The notes under the pieces are model-generated. The model saw nothing but the letters and a program-made list of their open reading frames with translations. It made no database searches and was not told the DNA's origin. This document shows, one piece after another, positions 1 through 11,671 of a stretch of DNA of 64,000 nucleotides. Numbering within the stretch: position 1 is the first letter of the stretch; the number at the start of each line of letters is the position of its first letter. Source of the DNA: Rhabditoides inermis (Eukaryota > Nematoda > Chromadorea > Rhabditida > Rhabditidae). The DNA lies in assembly GCA_963966185.1 (NCBI GenBank), contig CAWZYM010000434.1:124001-188000 (forward strand), written 5' to 3'. The translations under genes and the position numbers were made by a program.

Positions 1-50
1 CAGGTTCTAGCCGCAGTGATGTGCAGCGAGCCATAGTGATGTGATGGTTA
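1..50 (+). repeat. 30-mer block 0 (3' end only)
   Basis: End of a 30-mer block cut by the window edge. It holds part of the last divergent monomer and the complete tail box (GTGATGTGCAGCGAGCC, then ATAGTGATGTGATGGTTA), in the GGTTA form. Confidence 0.9.
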
Positions 51-540
51 CACACTCTTAACACACTCTTAACACACCGTTAACACACTGTTAACACACT
101 GTTAACACACTGTTAACACACTGTTAACACACTGTTAACACACTGTTAACACACTGTTAACACACTGTTAACACACTCTTAACACACCGTTAACACACTG
201 TTAACACACTGTTAACACACTGTTAACACACTGTTAACACACTGTTAACACACTGTTAACACACTGTTAACACACTGTTAACACACTGTTAACACACTGT
301 TAACACACTGTTAACACACTGTTAACACACTGTTAACACACTGTTAACACACTGTTAACACACTGTTAACACACTGTTAACACACTGTTAACACACTGTT
401 AACACACTGTTAACACACTGTTAACACACTGTTAACACACTGTTAACACACTGTTAACACACTGTTAACACACTGTTAACACACTGTTAACACACTGTTA
501 ACACACTGTTAACACACTGTTAACACACTGTTAACACACG
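51..540 (+). repeat. 11-mer array, 44 units
   Basis: Tandem CACACTGTTAA units. It opens with two CTCTTAA variants and one CCGTTAA variant; the CTCTTAA-CCGTTAA pair recurs at about 175-191. It closes with CACACG at the next block. Length is exactly 44 x 11 plus 6 bases. Confidence 0.97.
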
Positions 541-1368
541 GGGTTCTAGCGCCAGATATCTCAAACCGTCAGGTTCTAGCCGCAGAGATCTCAAACTGTC
601 AGGTTCTGACGGTATTTATCACAAACCGTCAGGTTCTAGGCCCAGAAATCTCAAACCGTCAGGTTCTGTTGGTAGAGATCTCAAACCGTCAGGTTCTGTT
701 GGCAGAGAACTCAAATCGTCAGGTTCTGTCGGTAAATATAAATCCGTCAGGTTCTAGCCGCAGAGATGTCAAACCGTCAGGTTCTAGCCGCAGAGATCTG
801 AAACCGTCAGGTTCTAGCCGCAGAGATCTCAAACCGTCAGGTTCTAGCGCCAGATATCTCAAACCGTCAGGTTCAGCCGGCAGAAATTTCAAACCGTCAG
901 GTTCTAGCCGCAGAGATATCAAACCTGTCAGGTTCTGTTGGTAGAAATCTCAAACCGTCAGGTTCTGTTGACAGAGATCTCAAACCGTCAGGTTCTGTCG
1001 GTAGATATCTCAAACTGTCAGGTTCTAGCGCCAGATATCTCAAACCGTCAGGTTCTGCCGGCAGAATTCTCAAACCGTCAGGTTCTAGCGGCAGAGATCT
1101 CAAACTGTCAGGTTCTAGCGCCAGATATCTCAAACCGTCAGGTTCTGCAGGCAGAAATCTCAAACCGTCAGGTTCTAGCCGCAGAGAAATCGAACCGTCA
1201 GGTTCTGTCGGCAGAGATCTCAAACCGCCAGGTTCTAGGCCCAGAAATCTCAAATTGTCAGGTTCTAGCGCCAGAAAAATAAAAGCGTCAGGTTCAGCCG
1301 GCAGAAATCTCAAACCGTCAGGTTCTAGCCGCAGTGATGTGCAGCGAGCCATAGTGATGTGATGGTTA
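541..1368 (+). repeat. 30-mer block 1 (828 bp, reference type)
   Basis: Twenty-six monomers of nominally 30 bp plus a divergent last monomer that runs into the tail box (about 1333-1368). One monomer (about 720-747, GGTAAATATAAATCC) is 28 bp and one (about 901-931, AAACCTGTC) is 31 bp; these break the 30-bp register. Private markers are TTATCACAAACC near 617 and GATCTGAAACC near 796, shared with the blocks at 5281 and 10101. Confidence 0.97.
1333..1368 (+). other. Tail box of the 30-mer block (representative copy)
   Basis: Non-30-mer sequence at the 3' end of almost every block. It contains the direct repeats AGTGATGTG (about 1333-1341 and 1352-1360) around GCAGCGAGCCAT and ends GGTTA, after which 11-mers begin. 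It is practically invariant across the window except for a GGTTA/GTTTA difference at its end. Function is unknown; it could be a protein-binding box or simply the founder junction carried along by amplification. Confidence 0.85.
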
Positions 1369-2100
1369 CACACTCTTAACACACTCTTAACACACCGTTA
1401 ACACACTGTTAACACACTGTTAACACACTGTTAACACACTGTTAACACACTGTTAACACACTGTTAACACACTGTTAACACACTGTTAACACACTGTTAA
1501 CACACTGTTAACACACTGTTAACACACTGTTAACACACTGTTAACACACTGTTAACACACTGTTAACACACTGTTAACACACTGTTAACACACTGTTAAC
1601 ACACTGTTAACACACTGTTAACACACTGTTAACACACTGTTAACACACTGTTAACACACTGTTAACACAATGTTAACACACTGTTAACACACTGTTAACA
1701 CACTGTTAACACACTGTTAACACACTGTTAACACACTGTTAACACACTATTAACACACTGTTAAGACACTGTTAAGACACTGTTAAGACACTGTTAACAC
1801 ACTGTTAACACACTGTTAGCACACTGTTAACACACTGTTAACACACTGTTAACACACTGTTAGCACACTGTTAACACACTGTTAACACACTGTTAACACA
1901 CTGTTAGCACACTGTTAACACACTGTTAACACACTGTTAACACACTGTTAACACACTGTTAACACACTGTTAACACACTGTTAACACACTGTTAACACAC
2001 TGTTAACACACTGTTAACACACTGTTAACACACTGTTAACACACTGTTAACACACTGTTAACACACTGTTAACACACTGTTAACACACTGTTAACACACG
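1369..2100 (+). repeat. 11-mer array, 66 units, with variant island
   Basis: Standard units interrupted near 1747-1910 by an ordered set of variants: one CTATTAA, three TTAAGAC units, then spaced TTAGCAC units. The same ordered island recurs in many later arrays. Confidence 0.97.
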
Positions 2101-2928
2101 GGGTTCTAGCGCCAGATATCTCAAACCGTCAGGTTCTAGCCGCAGAGATCTCAAACTGTCAGGTTCTGACGGTATTTATCTCAAACCGTCAGGTTCTAGG
2201 CCCAGAAATCTCAAACCGTCAGGTTCTGTTGGTAGAGATCTCAAACCGTCAGGTTCTGTTGGCAGAGAACTCAAATCGTCAGGTTCTGTCGGTAAATATA
2301 AAACCGTCAGGTTCTAGCCGCAGAGATGTCAAACCGTCAGGTTCTAGCCGCAGAGATCTCAAACCGTCAGGTTCTAGCGCCAGATATCTCAAACCGTCAG
2401 GTTCTAGCGCCAGATATCTCAAACCGTCAGGTTCAGCCGGCAAAAATTTCAAACCGTCAGGTTCTAGCCGCAGAGATATCAAACCTGTCAGGTTCTGTTG
2501 GTAGAAATCTCAAACCGTCAGGTTCTGTTGACAGAGATCTCAAACCGTCAGGTTCTGTCGGTAGATATCTCAAACTGTCAGGTTCTAGCGCCAGATATCT
2601 CAAACCGTCAGGTTCTGCCGGCAGAATTCTCAAACCGTCAGGTTCTAGCGGCAGAGATCTCAAACTGTCAGGTTCTAGCGCCAGATATCTCAAACCGTCA
2701 GGTTCTGCAGGCAGAAATCTCAAACCGTCAGGTTCTAGCCGCAGAGAAATCGAACCGTCAGGTTCTGTCGGCAGAGATCTCAAACCGCCAGGTTCTAGGC
2801 CCAGAAATCTCAAATTGTCAGGTTCTAGCGCCAGAAAAATAAAAGCGTCAGGTTCAGCCGGCAGAAATCTCAAACCGTCAGGTTCTAGCCGCAGTGATGT
2901 GCAGCGAGCCATAGTGATGTGATGGTTA
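2101..2928 (+). repeat. 30-mer block 2 (828 bp)
   Basis: Same architecture as block 1. It differs by TTATCTCAAACC near 2177, two consecutive GCGCCAGATATC monomers (about 2370-2425) and GGCAAAAATTTC near 2440. These markers recur only at 6844 and 11672. Confidence 0.97.
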
Positions 2929-4105
2929 CACACTCTTAACACACTCTTAACACACCGTTAACACACTGTTAACACACTGTTAACACACTGTTAACACACT
3001 GTTAACACACTGTTAACACACTGTTAACACACTGTTAACACACTGTTAACACACTGTTAACACACTGTTAACACACTGTTAACACACTGTTAACACACTG
3101 TTAACACACTGTTAACACACTGTTAACACACTGTTAACACACTGTTAACACACTGTTAACACACTGTTAACACACTGTTAACACACTGTAAACACACTGT
3201 TAACACACTGTAAACTAAACACACTGTTAACACACTGTTAACACACTGTTAACACACTGTTAACACACTGTTAACACACTGTTAACACACTGTTAACACA
3301 CTGTTAACACACTGTTAACACACTGTTAACACACTGTTAACACACTGTTAACACACTGTTAACACACTGTTAACACACTGTTAACACACTGTTAACACAC
3401 TGTTAACACACTGTTAACACACTGTTAACACACTGTTAACACACTGTTAACACACTGTTAACACACTGTTAACACACTGTTAACACACTGTTAACACACT
3501 GTTAACACACTGTTAACACACTGTTAACACACTGTTAACACACTGTTAACACACTGTTAACACACTGTTAACACACTGTTAACACACTGTTAACACACTG
3601 TTAACACACTATTAACACACTGTTAACACACTGTTAACACACTGTTAACACACTGTTAACACACTGTTAACACACTGTTAGCACACTGTTAACACACTGT
3701 TAACACACTGTTAGCACACTGTTAACACACTGTTAGCACACTGTTAACACACTGTTAGCACACTGTTAACACACTGTTAACACACTGTTAACACACTGTT
3801 AACACACTGTTAACACACTGTTAACACACTGTTAACACACTGTTAACACACTGTTAACACACTGTTAACACACTGTTAACACACTGTTAACACACTGTTA
3901 ACACACTGTTAACACACTGTTAACACACTGTTAACACACTGTTAACACACTGTTAACACACTGTTAACACACTGTTAACACACTGTTAACACACTGTTAA
4001 CACACTGTTAACACACTGTTAACACACTGTTAACACACTGTTAACACACTGTTAACACACTGTTAACACACTGTTAACACACTGTTAACACACTGTTAAC
4101 ACACG
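2929..4105 (+). repeat. 11-mer array, 106 units plus 5-bp insertion
   Basis: Second-longest 11-mer run in the window. It carries CTGTAAACAC (3187-3195) and, two units on, CTGTAAACTAAACAC, a 5-bp tandem duplication of TAAAC. Near 3609 is a CTATTAA unit followed by several TTAGCAC units but no TTAAGAC units. Confidence 0.97.
3188..3195 (+). other. Empty hAT target site (GTAAACAC)
   Basis: This octamer and the following bases (two units, then TAAACTAAAC) match the sequence flanking the right end of the hAT-like element at 43536 and 49246, without any element. It represents the pre-insertion allele, or less likely a precise excision. Confidence 0.8.
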
Positions 4106-4933
4106 GGGTTCTAGCGCCAGATATCTCAAACCGTCAGGTTCTAGCCGCAGAGATCTCAAACTGTCAGGTTCTGACGGTATTCATCTCAAACCGTCAGGTT
4201 CTAGGCCCAGAAATCTCAAACCGTCAGGTTCTGTTGGTAGAGATCTCAAACCGTCAGGTTCTGTTGGCAGAGAACTCAAATCGTCAGGTTCTGTCGGTAA
4301 ATATAAAACCGTCAGGTTCTAGCCGCAGAGATGTCAAACCGTCAGGTTCTAGCCGCAGAGATCTCAAACCGTCAGGTTCTAGCCGCAGAGATCTCAAACC
4401 GTCAGGTTCTAGCGCCAGCTATCTCAAACCGTCAGGTTCAGCCGGCAGAAATTTCAAACCGTCAGGTTCTAGCCGCAGAGATATCAAACCTGTCAGGTTC
4501 TGTTGGTAGAAATCTCAAACCGTCAGGTTCTGTTGACAGAGATCTCAAACCGTCAGGTTCTGTCGGTAGATATCTCAAACTGTCAGGTTCTAGCGCCAGA
4601 TATCTCAAACCGTCAGGTTCTGCCGGCAGAATTCTCAAACCGTCAGGTTCTAGCGGCAGAGATCTCAAACTGTCAGGTTCTAGCGCCAGATATCTCAAAC
4701 CGTCAGGTTCTGCAGGCAGAAATCTCAAACCGTCAGGTTCTAGCCGCAGAGAAATCGAACCGTCAGGTTCTGTCGGCAGAGATCTCAAACCGCCAGGTTC
4801 TAGGCCCAGAAATCTCAAATTGTCAGGTTCTAGCGCCAGAAAAATAAAAGCGTCAGGTTCAGCCGGCAGAAATCTCAAACCGTCAGGTTCTAGCCGCAGT
4901 GATGTGCAGCGAGCCATAGTGATGTGATGGTTA
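4106..4933 (+). repeat. 30-mer block 3 (828 bp)
   Basis: Marked by GGTATTCATCTC near 4177 and GCGCCAGCTATC near 4415. The second marker is shared only with the block at 8926. Confidence 0.97.
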
Positions 4934-5280
4934 CACACTCTTAACACACGCTTAACACACCGTTAACACACTGTTAACACACTGTTAACACACTGTTAAC
5001 ACACTGTTAACACACTGTTAACACACTGTTAACACACTGTTAACACACTGTTAACACACTGTTAACGCACTGTTAACACACTGTTAACACACTGTTAACA
5101 CACTGTTAACACACTGTTAACACACTGTTAACACACTGTTAACACACTGTTAACACACTGTTAACACACTGTTAACACACTGTTAACACACTGTTAACAC
5201 ACTGTTAACACACTGTTAACACACTGTTAACACACTGTTAACACACTGTTAACACACTGTTAACACACTGTTAACACACG
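4934..5280 (+). repeat. 11-mer array, 31 units
   Basis: Opens with CTCTTAA then CGCTTAA in place of the usual second CTCTTAA. It has one TTAACGCAC unit near 5065. Same length and variants as the array at 9754. Confidence 0.97.
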
Positions 5281-6078
5281 GGGTTCTAGCGCCAGATATC
5301 TCAAACCGTCAGGTTCTAGCCGCAGAGATCTCAAACTGTCAGGTTCTGACGGTATTTATCACAAACCGTCAGGTTCTAGGCCCAGAAATCTCAAACCGTC
5401 AGGTTCTGTTGGTAGAGATCTCAAACCGTCAGGTTCTGTTGGCAGAGAACTCAAATCGTCAGGTTCTGTCGGTAAATATAAATCCGTCAGGTTCTAGCCG
5501 CAGAGATGTCAAACCGTCAGGTTCTAGCCGCAGAGATCTGAAACCGTCAGGTTCTAGCCGCAGAGATCTCAAACCGTCAGGTTCTAGCGCCAGATATCTC
5601 AAACCGTCAGGTTCAGCCGGCAGAAATTTCAAACCGTCAGGTTCTAGCCGCAGAGATATCAAACCTGTCAGGTTCTGTTGGTAGAAATCTCAAACCGTCA
5701 GGTTCTGTTGACAGAGATCTCAAACCGTCAGGTTCTGTCGGTAGATATCTCAAACTGTCAGGTTCTAGCGCCAGATATCTCAAACCGTCAGGTTCTGCCG
5801 GCAGAATTCTCAAACCGTCAGGTTCTAGCGGCAGAGATCTCAAACTGTCAGGTTCTAGCGCCAGATATCTCAAACCGTCAGGTTCTGCAGGCAGAAATCT
5901 CAAACCGTCAGGTTCTAGCCGCAGAGAAATCGAACCGTCAGGTTCTGTCGGCAGAGATCTCAAACCGCCAGGTTCTAGGCCCAGAAATCTCAAATTGTCA
6001 GGTTCTAGCGCCAGAAAAATAAAAGCGTCAGGTTCTAGCCGCAGTGATGTGCAGCGAGCCATAGTGATGTGATGGTTA
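5281..6078 (+). repeat. 30-mer block 4 (798 bp, one monomer short)
   Basis: Carries the TTATCACAAACC and GATCTGAAACC markers of block 1, but lacks the GCCGGCAGAAATC monomer that normally sits just before the tail monomer: an in-register 30-bp deletion near 6030. Confidence 0.97.
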
Positions 6079-6843
6079 CACACTCTTAACACACTCTTAA
6101 CACACCGTTAACACACTGTTAACACACTGTTAACACACTGTTAACACACTGTTAACACACTGTTAACACACTGTTAACACACTGTTAACACACTGTTAAC
6201 ACACTGTTAACACACTGTTAACACACTGTTAACACACTGTTAACACACTGTTAACACACTGTTAACACACTGTTAACACACTGTTAACACACTGTTAACA
6301 CACTGTTAACACACTGTTAACACACTGTTAACACACTGTTAACACACTGTTAACACACTGTTAACACACTGTTAACACACTGTTAACACACTGTTAACAC
6401 ACTGTTAACACACTGTTAACACACTGTTAACACACTGTTAACACACTGTTAACACACTGTTAACACACTGTTAACACACTGTTAACACACTATTAACACA
6501 CTGTTAAGACACTGTTAAGACACTGTTAAGACACTGTTAACACACTGTTAACACACTGTTAGCACACTGTTAACACACTGTTAACACACTGTTAACACAC
6601 TGTTAGCACACTGTTAACACACTGTTAACACACTGTTAACACACTGTTAGCACACTGTTAACACACTGTTAACACACTGTTAACACACTGTTAACACACT
6701 GTTAACACACTGTTAACACACTGTTAACACACTGTTAACACACTGTTAACACACTGTTAACACACTGTTAACACACTGTTAACACACTGTTAACACACTG
6801 TTAACACACTGTTAACACACTGTTAACACACTGTTAACACACG
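6079..6843 (+). repeat. 11-mer array, 69 units, with variant island
   Basis: Counterpart of the array at 1369 with three more standard units. The CTATTAA / three TTAAGAC / TTAGCAC island lies near 6488-6655. Confidence 0.97.
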
Positions 6844-7671
6844 GGGTTCTAGCGCCAGATATCTCAAACCGTCAGGTTCTAGCCGCAGAGATCTCAAACT
6901 GTCAGGTTCTGACGGTATTTATCTCAAACCGTCAGGTTCTAGGCCCAGAAATCTCAAACCGTCAGGTTCTGTTGGTAGAGATCTCAAACCGTCAGGTTCT
7001 GTTGGCAGAGAACTCAAATCGTCAGGTTCTGTCGGTAAATATAAAACCGTCAGGTTCTAGCCGCAGAGATGTCAAACCGTCAGGTTCTAGCCGCAGAGAT
7101 CTCAAACCGTCAGGTTCTAGCGCCAGATATCTCAAACCGTCAGGTTCTAGCGCCAGATATCTCAAACCGTCAGGTTCAGCCGGCAAAAATTTCAAACCGT
7201 CAGGTTCTAGCCGCAGAGATATCAAACCTGTCAGGTTCTGTTGGTAGAAATCTCAAACCGTCAGGTTCTGTTGACAGAGATCTCAAACCGTCAGGTTCTG
7301 TCGGTAGATATCTCAAACTGTCAGGTTCTAGCGCCAGATATCTCAAACCGTCAGGTTCTGCCGGCAGAATTCTCAAACCGTCAGGTTCTAGCGGCAGAGA
7401 TCTCAAACTGTCAGGTTCTAGCGCCAGATATCTCAAACCGTCAGGTTCTGCAGGCAGAAATCTCAAACCGTCAGGTTCTAGCCGCAGAGAAATCGAACCG
7501 TCAGGTTCTGTCGGCAGAGATCTCAAACCGCCAGGTTCTAGGCCCAGAAATCTCAAATTGTCAGGTTCTAGCGCCAGAAAAATAAAAGCGTCAGGTTCAG
7601 CCGGCAGAAATCTCAAACCGTCAGGTTCTAGCCGCAGTGATGTGCAGCGAGCCATAGTGATGTGATGGTTA
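6844..7671 (+). repeat. 30-mer block 5 (828 bp)
   Basis: Copy of block 2: two adjacent GCGCCAGATATC monomers and GGCAAAAATTTC. Confidence 0.97.
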
Positions 7672-8925
7672 CACACTCTTAACACACTCTTAACACACCG
7701 TTAACACACTGTTAACACACTGTTAACACACTGTTAACACACTGTTAACACACTGTTAACACACTGTTAACACACTGTTAACACACTGTTAACACACTGT
7801 TAACACACTGTTAACACACTGTTAACACACTGTTAACACACTGTTAACACACTGTTAACACACTGTTAACACACTGTTAACACACTGTTAACACACTGTT
7901 AACACACTGTTAACACACTGTTAACACACTGTTAACACACTGTTAACACACTGTTAACACACTGTTAACACACTGTAAACACACTGTTAACACACTGTAA
8001 ACTAAACACACTGTTAACACACTGTTAACACACTGTTAACACACTGTTAACACACTGTTAACACACTGTTAACACACTGTTAACACACTGTTAACACACT
8101 GTTAACACACTGTTAACACACTGTTAACACACTGTTAACACACTGTTAACACACTGTTAACACACTGTTAACACACTGTTAACACACTGTTAACACACTG
8201 TTAACACACTGTTAACACACTGTTAACACACTGTTAACACACTGTTAACACACTGTTAACACACTGTTAACACACTGTTAACACACTGTTAACACACTGT
8301 TAACACACTGTTAACACACTGTTAACACACTGTTAACACACTGTTAACACACTGTTAACACACTGTTAACACACTGTTAACACACTGTTAACACACTGTT
8401 AACACACTGTTAACACACTATTAACACACTGTTAACACACTGTTAACACACTGTTAACACACTGTTAACACACTGTTAACACACTGTTAGCACACTGTTA
8501 ACACACTGTTAACACACTGTTAGCACACTGTTAACACACTGTTAGCACACTGTTAACACACTGTTAGCACACTGTTAACACACTGTTAACACACTGTTAA
8601 CACACTGTTAACACACTGTTAACACACTGTTAACACACTGTTAACACACTGTTAACACACTGTTAACACACTGTTAACACACTGTTAACACACTGTTAAC
8701 ACACTGTTAACACACTGTTAACACACTGTTAACACACTGTTAACACACTGTTAACACACTGTTAACACACTGTTAACACACTGTTAACACACTGTTAACA
8801 CACTGTTAACACACTGTTAACACACTGTTAACACACTGTTAACACACTGTTAACACACTGTTAACACACTGTTAACACACTGTTAACACACTGTTAACAC
8901 ACTGTTAACACACTGTTAACACACG
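7672..8925 (+). repeat. 11-mer array, 113 units plus 5-bp insertion
   Basis: Counterpart of the array at 2929, seven units longer. It has the CTGTAAACAC unit, the TAAACTAAAC duplication near 7997, CTATTAA near 8417 and TTAGCAC units after it. Confidence 0.97.
7975..7982 (+). other. Empty hAT target site, second copy
   Basis: GTAAACAC followed two units later by the TAAACTAAAC marker, as at 3188. It was copied with the 4.8-kb unit. Confidence 0.8.
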
Positions 8926-9753
8926 GGGTTCTAGCGCCAGATATCTCAAACCGTCAGGTTCTAGCCGCAGAGATCTCAAACTGTCAGGTTCTGACGGTAT
9001 TCATCTCAAACCGTCAGGTTCTAGGCCCAGAAATCTCAAACCGTCAGGTTCTGTTGGTAGAGATCTCAAACCGTCAGGTTCTGTTGGCAGAGAACTCAAA
9101 TCGTCAGGTTCTGTCGGTAAATATAAAACCGTCAGGTTCTAGCCGCAGAGATGTCAAACCGTCAGGTTCTAGCCGCAGAGATCTCAAACCGTCAGGTTCT
9201 AGCCGCAGAGATCTCAAACCGTCAGGTTCTAGCGCCAGCTATCTCAAACCGTCAGGTTCAGCCGGCAGAAATTTCAAACCGTCAGGTTCTAGCCGCAGAG
9301 ATATCAAACCTGTCAGGTTCTGTTGGTAGAAATCTCAAACCGTCAGGTTCTGTTGACAGAGATCTCAAACCGTCAGGTTCTGTCGGTAGATATCTCAAAC
9401 TGTCAGGTTCTAGCGCCAGATATCTCAAACCGTCAGGTTCTGCCGGCAGAATTCTCAAACCGTCAGGTTCTAGCGGCAGAGATCTCAAACTGTCAGGTTC
9501 TAGCGCCAGATATCTCAAACCGTCAGGTTCTGCAGGCAGAAATCTCAAACCGTCAGGTTCTAGCCGCAGAGAAATCGAACCGTCAGGTTCTGTCGGCAGA
9601 GATCTCAAACCGCCAGGTTCTAGGCCCAGAAATCTCAAATTGTCAGGTTCTAGCGCCAGAAAAATAAAAGCGTCAGGTTCAGCCGGCAGAAATCTCAAAC
9701 CGTCAGGTTCTAGCCGCAGTGATGTGCAGCGAGCCATAGTGATGTGATGGTTA
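8926..9753 (+). repeat. 30-mer block 6 (828 bp)
   Basis: Copy of block 3, with GGTATTCATC and GCGCCAGCTATC. Confidence 0.97.
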
Positions 9754-10100
9754 CACACTCTTAACACACGCTTAACACACCGTTAACACACTGTTAACAC
9801 ACTGTTAACACACTGTTAACACACTGTTAACACACTGTTAACACACTGTTAACACACTGTTAACACACTGTTAACACACTGTTAACGCACTGTTAACACA
9901 CTGTTAACACACTGTTAACACACTGTTAACACACTGTTAACACACTGTTAACACACTGTTAACACACTGTTAACACACTGTTAACACACTGTTAACACAC
10001 TGTTAACACACTGTTAACACACTGTTAACACACTGTTAACACACTGTTAACACACTGTTAACACACTGTTAACACACTGTTAACACACTGTTAACACACG
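9754..10100 (+). repeat. 11-mer array, 31 units
   Basis: Same length and variant order (CGCTTAA second, one TTAACGCAC) as 4934-5280, placed 4820 bp further on. Confidence 0.97.
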
Positions 10101-10928
10101 GGGTTCTAGCGCCAGATATCTCAAACCGTCAGGTTCTAGCCGCAGAGATCTCAAACTGTCAGGTTCTGACGGTATTTATCACAAACCGTCAGGTTCTAGG
10201 CCCAGAAATCTCAAACCGTCAGGTTCTGTTGGTAGAGATCTCAAACCGTCAGGTTCTGTTGGCAGAGAACTCAAATCGTCAGGTTCTGTCGGTAAATATA
10301 AATCCGTCAGGTTCTAGCCGCAGAGATGTCAAACCGTCAGGTTCTAGCCGCAGAGATCTGAAACCGTCAGGTTCTAGCCGCAGAGATCTCAAACCGTCAG
10401 GTTCTAGCGCCAGATATCTCAAACCGTCAGGTTCAGCCGGCAGAAATTTCAAACCGTCAGGTTCTAGCCGCAGAGATATCAAACCTGTCAGGTTCTGTTG
10501 GTAGAAATCTCAAACCGTCAGGTTCTGTTGACAGAGATCTCAAACCGTCAGGTTCTGTCGGTAGATATCTCAAACTGTCAGGTTCTAGCGCCAGATATCT
10601 CAAACCGTCAGGTTCTGCCGGCAGAATTCTCAAACCGTCAGGTTCTAGCGGCAGAGATCTCAAACTGTCAGGTTCTAGCGCCAGATATCTCAAACCGTCA
10701 GGTTCTGCAGGCAGAAATCTCAAACCGTCAGGTTCTAGCCGCAGAGAAATCGAACCGTCAGGTTCTGTCGGCAGAGATCTCAAACCGCCAGGTTCTAGGC
10801 CCAGAAATCTCAAATTGTCAGGTTCTAGCGCCAGAAAAATAAAAGCGTCAGGTTCAGCCGGCAGAAATCTCAAACCGTCAGGTTCTAGCCGCAGTGATGT
10901 GCAGCGAGCCATAGTGATGTGATGGTTA
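10101..10928 (+). repeat. 30-mer block 7 (828 bp)
   Basis: Third copy of the block 1 type (TTATCACAAACC, GATCTGAAACC), without the 30-bp deletion of block 4. Confidence 0.97.
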
Positions 10929-11671
10929 CACACTCTTAACACACTCTTAACACACCGTTAACACACTGTTAACACACTGTTAACACACTGTTAACACACT
11001 GTTAACACACTGTTAACACACTGTTAACACACTGTTAACACACTGTTAACACACTGTTAACACACTGTTAACACACTGTTAACACACTGTTAACACACTG
11101 TTAACACACTGTTAACACACTGTTAACACACTGTTAACACACTGTTAACACACTGTTAACACACTGTTAACACACTGTTAACACACTGTTAACACACTGT
11201 TAACACACTGTTAACACACTGTTAACACACTGTTAACACACTGTTAACACACTGTTAACACACTGTTAACACACTGTTAACACACTGTTAACACACTGTT
11301 AACACACTGTTAACACACTGTTAACACACTGTTAACACACTATTAACACACTGTTAAGACACTGTTAAGACACTGTTAAGACACTGTTAACACACTGTTA
11401 ACACACTGTTAGCACACTGTTAACACACTGTTAACACACTGTTAACACACTGTTAGCACACTGTTAACACACTGTTAACACACTGTTAACACACTGTTAG
11501 CACACTGTTAACACACTGTTAACACACTGTTAACACACTGTTAACACACTGTTAACACACTGTTAACACACTGTTAACACACTGTTAACACACTGTTAAC
11601 ACACTGTTAACACACTGTTAACACACTGTTAACACACTGTTAACACACTGTTAACACACTGTTAACACACG
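10929..11671 (+). repeat. 11-mer array, 67 units, with variant island
   Basis: Third copy of the array type at 1369, one unit longer. The island is near 11339-11505. Confidence 0.97.

Noticed and set aside
51..540. Telomeric repeat or bacterial origin iterons
   Set aside because: CACACTGTTAA is not a G-rich telomere motif, lies internally in alternating blocks, and no replication initiator gene or other origin feature is present.
541..1368. CRISPR array (30-bp period with conserved and variable halves)
   Set aside because: Variable halves are a handful of related forms reused in every block, not unique spacers. There is no leader or cas gene, and the context is a satellite with a hAT element.
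897..1382. 161-residue - strand open frame, and the same frame in most other blocks, as a leucine-rich repeat protein gene
   Set aside because: It is the 30-bp satellite read in one frame. Overlapping frames of similar length exist on the opposite strand, the start lies in 11-mer DNA, there is no promoter or domain outside the repeat, and 28- and 31-bp monomers break the frame within the block.
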